A DNA stretch of 26,098 nucleotides, from the NCBI GenBank assembly GCA_045597945.1, contig JAZLLD010000063.1, forward strand, positions 1-26,098, in the 5' to 3' direction. Origin of the DNA: Colimorpha sp045597945. Lineage in GTDB: Bacteria; Bacteroidota; Bacteroidia; Bacteroidales; P3. Made by a program: the position numbers and the translations under genes. Below the pieces are notes generated by a model, which was given only the letters and a program-made list of their open reading frames with translations, was not told the origin of the DNA and did no database searches. Below, piece after piece: positions 23,836 through 26,098 of the stretch (position 1 is its first letter; the number at the start of each line of letters is the position of its first letter).

Positions 23836-25926
23836 ATGAAAAAAATTATCCTCTTCCTTATCCTTGCGGTCTCATCTCTAGCCTCATGGGCCTACGATTT
23901 CAGTGCCGTAGCCCCCACGGGTCAAACGCTGTATTACAATATTTCCGGTTCCACCGTCAGCGTAACCTATCCTGGTAGCAGCAGTGGTAGGTGGTCCGGA
24001 TACACCCAGCCGACAGGCGATCTCACCATCCCTTCCACTGTCACTTATTCGGGCATAACCTATTCCGTCACCTCCATCGGCGATTATGTTTTCCATTCTT
24101 GCAGCGGCCTCACCACCGTCACCATCCCCAATTCCGTCACCTCCATCAACATACAGACTTTCTTTGGTTGCAGCGGCCTCACCTCCGTCATCATCCCCAA
24201 TTCCGTCACCTCCATCGGCGATGCTGCTTTCTATAATTGCAGCGGCCTCACCTCCGTCACCATCCCCAATTCCGTCACCTCCATCGGCTCTTCTGCTTTC
24301 GATGGTTGCAGCGACCTCGATACAATTGTCTGCAAAGCAAGTACACCTCCAACCGTGAGCCATTCATACACGTTTCGCAATGTCCCAACTAGTTGCAAAG
24401 TGTTGGTCCCCTGCGGAAGTGCGTCCGCATACCGAAGTGCTCAGTATTGGATCAGATTCTCCAGTTTTATCGAACAGCCACCTTTTTCCATCTCCATCTC
24501 CTCCGCCGATCCCTCTCAGGGCACCGCCCTCGTCAGCACCCAGCCCTCTTGCGATTCCCCCGCCGTCATCACCGCCGAACCCAATAGTGGCTTCACCTTT
24601 AGCCATTGGTCCGACCACAATACCGACAACCCACGCACCATCACCCTCACCCAGGACACATCAATAATCGCCTACTTTCGAGACAGTAATCGCCAATTCC
24701 ACTATGCAAGCTTGGACACGTTGTATGGCGTTGTCAGCGAAGTGAATCCCCCTGTGGCATTCACCAGCGCCACAGTCGGCAGCGGCACCAGCTCATCCTA
24801 CAACAGCCCATTCAACAACTGGTACAAAAACTCCACCAACGAGAGCCTCTATCTGGCATCAGAAATTGGCGGCGCAGGGCGGATCGACACCATCAGCTAT
24901 TATGTGGCTTCGGCATATTCGTTTGCTTGCAATGAGCTAAAAATATACATGGGCACCACCACCCAGACCAACCTCTCCTCGGGGTGGGCGGGCTTCGACA
25001 ACCTGCAGTGCGTATATTCCCGCACCGGCATTACCATCGGCCGCAGCACAGGCTGGGAGTCCTATGAGCTGGACACCCCCTTCGAATACAATGGCATCGA
25101 CAATCTGATAGTAGTCGTTTGCCGTCAGTCGTCCAACTATACCAGCAGCCTGAAATACCGCTATTCGTCAGCCTCCAGCATGTGCCGCTACCGCCAAAGC
25201 AACAGCAACCCAAGCAGCTATGGTACCCTCAACGGAACTGCCTCCGGCTCGATAACTTCGGTGAGGGCAAATATCAGACTGTCGATAGCAACTCAAGACC
25301 TTAGCCCAGTTTCCCAGCGTGAGATGGGCTCCACGGTGGAGCTGGCCGCAACACCCAAGCCGGGCTACAGGTTCTTCACCTGGTCCGACCGCTGCACCGA
25401 CAATCCCCGCTCCATCACCATCACGCAGGACACCTCGGTCATCGCCTACTTCAGCCCCGAACCCGCTGTGGAATATGTGCACGATACCACATTTGTTGAT
25501 AACTACATCCACGACACCACGATAGTTAACAACTACATCCACGACACCACCATCCTCCGCGACACAGCCTACGTCACCCAGATCGTCCACGACACCACCT
25601 ACATCCCCATCCACGACACCCTCTACGTCACCCTTCTGCTGCGCGACTCCACCATCATCTACGGCTCACACGACACCATCTTTGTGCACGACACGGTGCG
25701 CGACTGCCTCGAGCAGCAGCTCTTCGTTCTCGTCAACAACGACACCCTCGGCGCTTGCGCCGGCTCGGGCTCCTACCCGCTGGGCTCCACCGTACAGATC
25801 ATGGCCATCCCCAACCCCGGCACCCGCTTCCTCTGCTGGAGCGACGGCAACACCGATAACCCCCGCACTATCACCCTCACCGGCAATCTCACCTTCACCG
25901 CCATCTTCCTAAAACAAGAGGAGTGA
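23836..25926 (+). CDS. BspA-like leucine-rich-repeat surface protein with InlB-B-like and HDT repeats
   Basis: A 696-residue secreted protein. The ATG at 23836 gives a signal peptide (MKKIILFLILAVSSLASWA). Residues about 68-165 are four BspA/TpLRR-type LRR_5 repeats of 23 residues (pattern CSGLTSVTIPNSVTSIGxxAF). Residues about 217-282 are an InlB B-repeat-like domain (ITAEPNSGFTFSHWSD ... IIAYF); a shortened second copy (VELAATPKPGYRFFTWSD) and a third at the C-terminus follow. The middle (about 290-500) resembles the adhesin-like domains of Bacteroidales surface proteins (LKIYMGTTTQTNLSSGW ... LDTPFEYNGIDNLIVVV). Before the last domain is a HDTT-rich linker (about 550-615). It ends in FLKQEE with no recognisable type IX sorting domain. 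An adhesin or host-interaction role is inferred from BspA relatives. Confidence 0.88.
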   Translation: MKKIILFLILAVSSLASWAYDFSAVAPTGQTLYYNISGSTVSVTYPGSSSGRWSGYTQPTGDLTIPSTVTYSGITYSVTSIGDYVFHSCSGLTTVTIPNSVTSINIQTFFGCSGLTSVIIPNSVTSIGDAAFYNCSGLTSVTIPNSVTSIGSSAFDGCSDLDTIVCKASTPPTVSHSYTFRNVPTSCKVLVPCGSASAYRSAQYWIRFSSFIEQPPFSISISSADPSQGTALVSTQPSCDSPAVITAEPNSGFTFSHWSDHNTDNPRTITLTQDTSIIAYFRDSNRQFHYASLDTLYGVVSEVNPPVAFTSATVGSGTSSSYNSPFNNWYKNSTNESLYLASEIGGAGRIDTISYYVASAYSFACNELKIYMGTTTQTNLSSGWAGFDNLQCVYSRTGITIGRSTGWESYELDTPFEYNGIDNLIVVVCRQSSNYTSSLKYRYSSASSMCRYRQSNSNPSSYGTLNGTASGSITSVRANIRLSIATQDLSPVSQREMGSTVELAATPKPGYRFFTWSDRCTDNPRSITITQDTSVIAYFSPEPAVEYVHDTTFVDNYIHDTTIVNNYIHDTTILRDTAYVTQIVHDTTYIPIHDTLYVTLLLRDSTIIYGSHDTIFVHDTVRDCLEQQLFVLVNNDTLGACAGSGSYPLGSTVQIMAIPNPGTRFLCWSDGNTDNPRTITLTGNLTFTAIFLKQEE
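24101..24308 (+). repeat. 69-bp tandem repeats encoding LRRs
   Basis: The word GCAGCGGCCT occurs at 24101, 24170 and 24239, and as GCAGCGACCT at 24308: an exact 69-bp step, equal to 23 codons. The units are nearly identical in DNA over CATCCCCAATTCCGTCACC, including silent positions, so they could expand or contract in frame. Confidence 0.9.
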
Positions 25927-25993
25927 TGATGGAGTTGATGAAGTTGATGGGGTTGCAATCCTAAATTCTAGTTACAAGTGCAACACTAAGTAG

Positions 25994-26023
25994 AAAAAAA
26001 AGAGCACCGAAATTTGGTGCTCT
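25994..26023 (-). terminator. Strong leftward rho-independent terminator
   Basis: Perfect 8-base arms AGAGCACC (26001-26008) and GGTGCTCT (26016-26023) with a GAAATTT loop. On the minus strand the hairpin runs directly into eight T residues. No gene on the minus strand ends just before it inside the window, so it serves a gene beyond the right edge or a short RNA starting near 26077. Confidence 0.85.
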
Positions 26024-26083
26024 CAGGTAAAATGACTACTTTTGTGTTGAATTATGAGAAGATATAATCACCTTACCAAAGAG

Positions 26084-26091
26084 CAAAGATA
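26084..26091 (-). promoter_or_regulatory. Promoter -7 box near right edge
   Basis: The minus strand reads TATCTTTG, a full TAnnTTTG match, about 60 bp ahead of the terminator hairpin. The -33 site would fall beyond the window edge, so it cannot be checked here. Confidence 0.5.
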
Positions 26092-26098
26092 CACAATT

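Noticed and set aside
23884..24363. 159-codon minus-strand frame opposite the LRR repeats
   Set aside because: Its DGGDGIGDGDGGEAAA repeats are the antisense reading of the 69-bp LRR units.

Overview
The window is chromosomal DNA from a member of the Bacteroidota, most likely order Bacteroidales (a Prevotellaceae- or Muribaculaceae-like gut or oral anaerobe; the genus cannot be fixed from sequence alone). The evidence is a pyrophosphate-type phosphofructokinase, a GldB-like lipoprotein, an OMP_b-brl_3-type TonB-dependent receptor with a carboxypeptidase-regulatory-like N-terminus, a DUF4369 lipoprotein, a DUF349 repeat protein, a BspA-like leucine-rich-repeat surface protein, and several promoters with the Bacteroides -7 box TAnnTTTG.

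Layout. Positions 1-7029 are read rightwards: the 3' part of butyrate kinase, an FKBP-type prolyl isomerase, an unusually short chorismate synthase, a DUF4369 lipoprotein overlapping an LpxH-like hydrolase, then a polysaccharide-deacetylase-like protein, a family 2 glycosyltransferase and a VanX-like D,D-dipeptidase lipoprotein that overlaps the glycosyltransferase and appears to start at TTG. Positions 7556-22778 are read leftwards: an EnvC-like coiled-coil/LytM protein, a 5'-nucleotidase, PPi-type phosphofructokinase, an SUI1/YciH-like factor, a diacylglycerol-kinase-like lipid kinase, an LTA-synthase-like membrane phosphotransferase, a GldB-like lipoprotein (ATGA overlap with the previous gene), a five-repeat DUF349 protein, a TonB-dependent receptor and a TauE/SafE transporter. 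The right end (23836-25926) is a rightward secreted LRR protein with its own promoter.

Functional themes. Most genes concern the cell envelope: LpxH (lipid A), deacetylase-like plus GT2 (surface glycan), VanX-like and EnvC-like (peptidoglycan), LTA-synthase-like plus lipid kinase (phosphoglycerol transfer and possible diacylglycerol recycling), GldB-like lipoprotein, outer-membrane receptor and LRR adhesin. Central metabolism is represented by butyrate kinase, chorismate synthase and PPi-phosphofructokinase.

The most unexplained material is non-coding. Two intergenic elements (about 7126-7271 and 21890-21989) are built from 11-bp units arranged as two opposed arms, and a third short 11-bp array lies at 23335-23373. 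The same AT-rich intergenic zones (21600-21790 and 23040-23600) carry diverged copies of a palindromic repeat, a triplet of 21-bp mini-hairpin repeats and a pair of inverted TGACTTT heptamer arrays. No CRISPR array, tRNA, rRNA, intact insertion sequence or defence system was seen.
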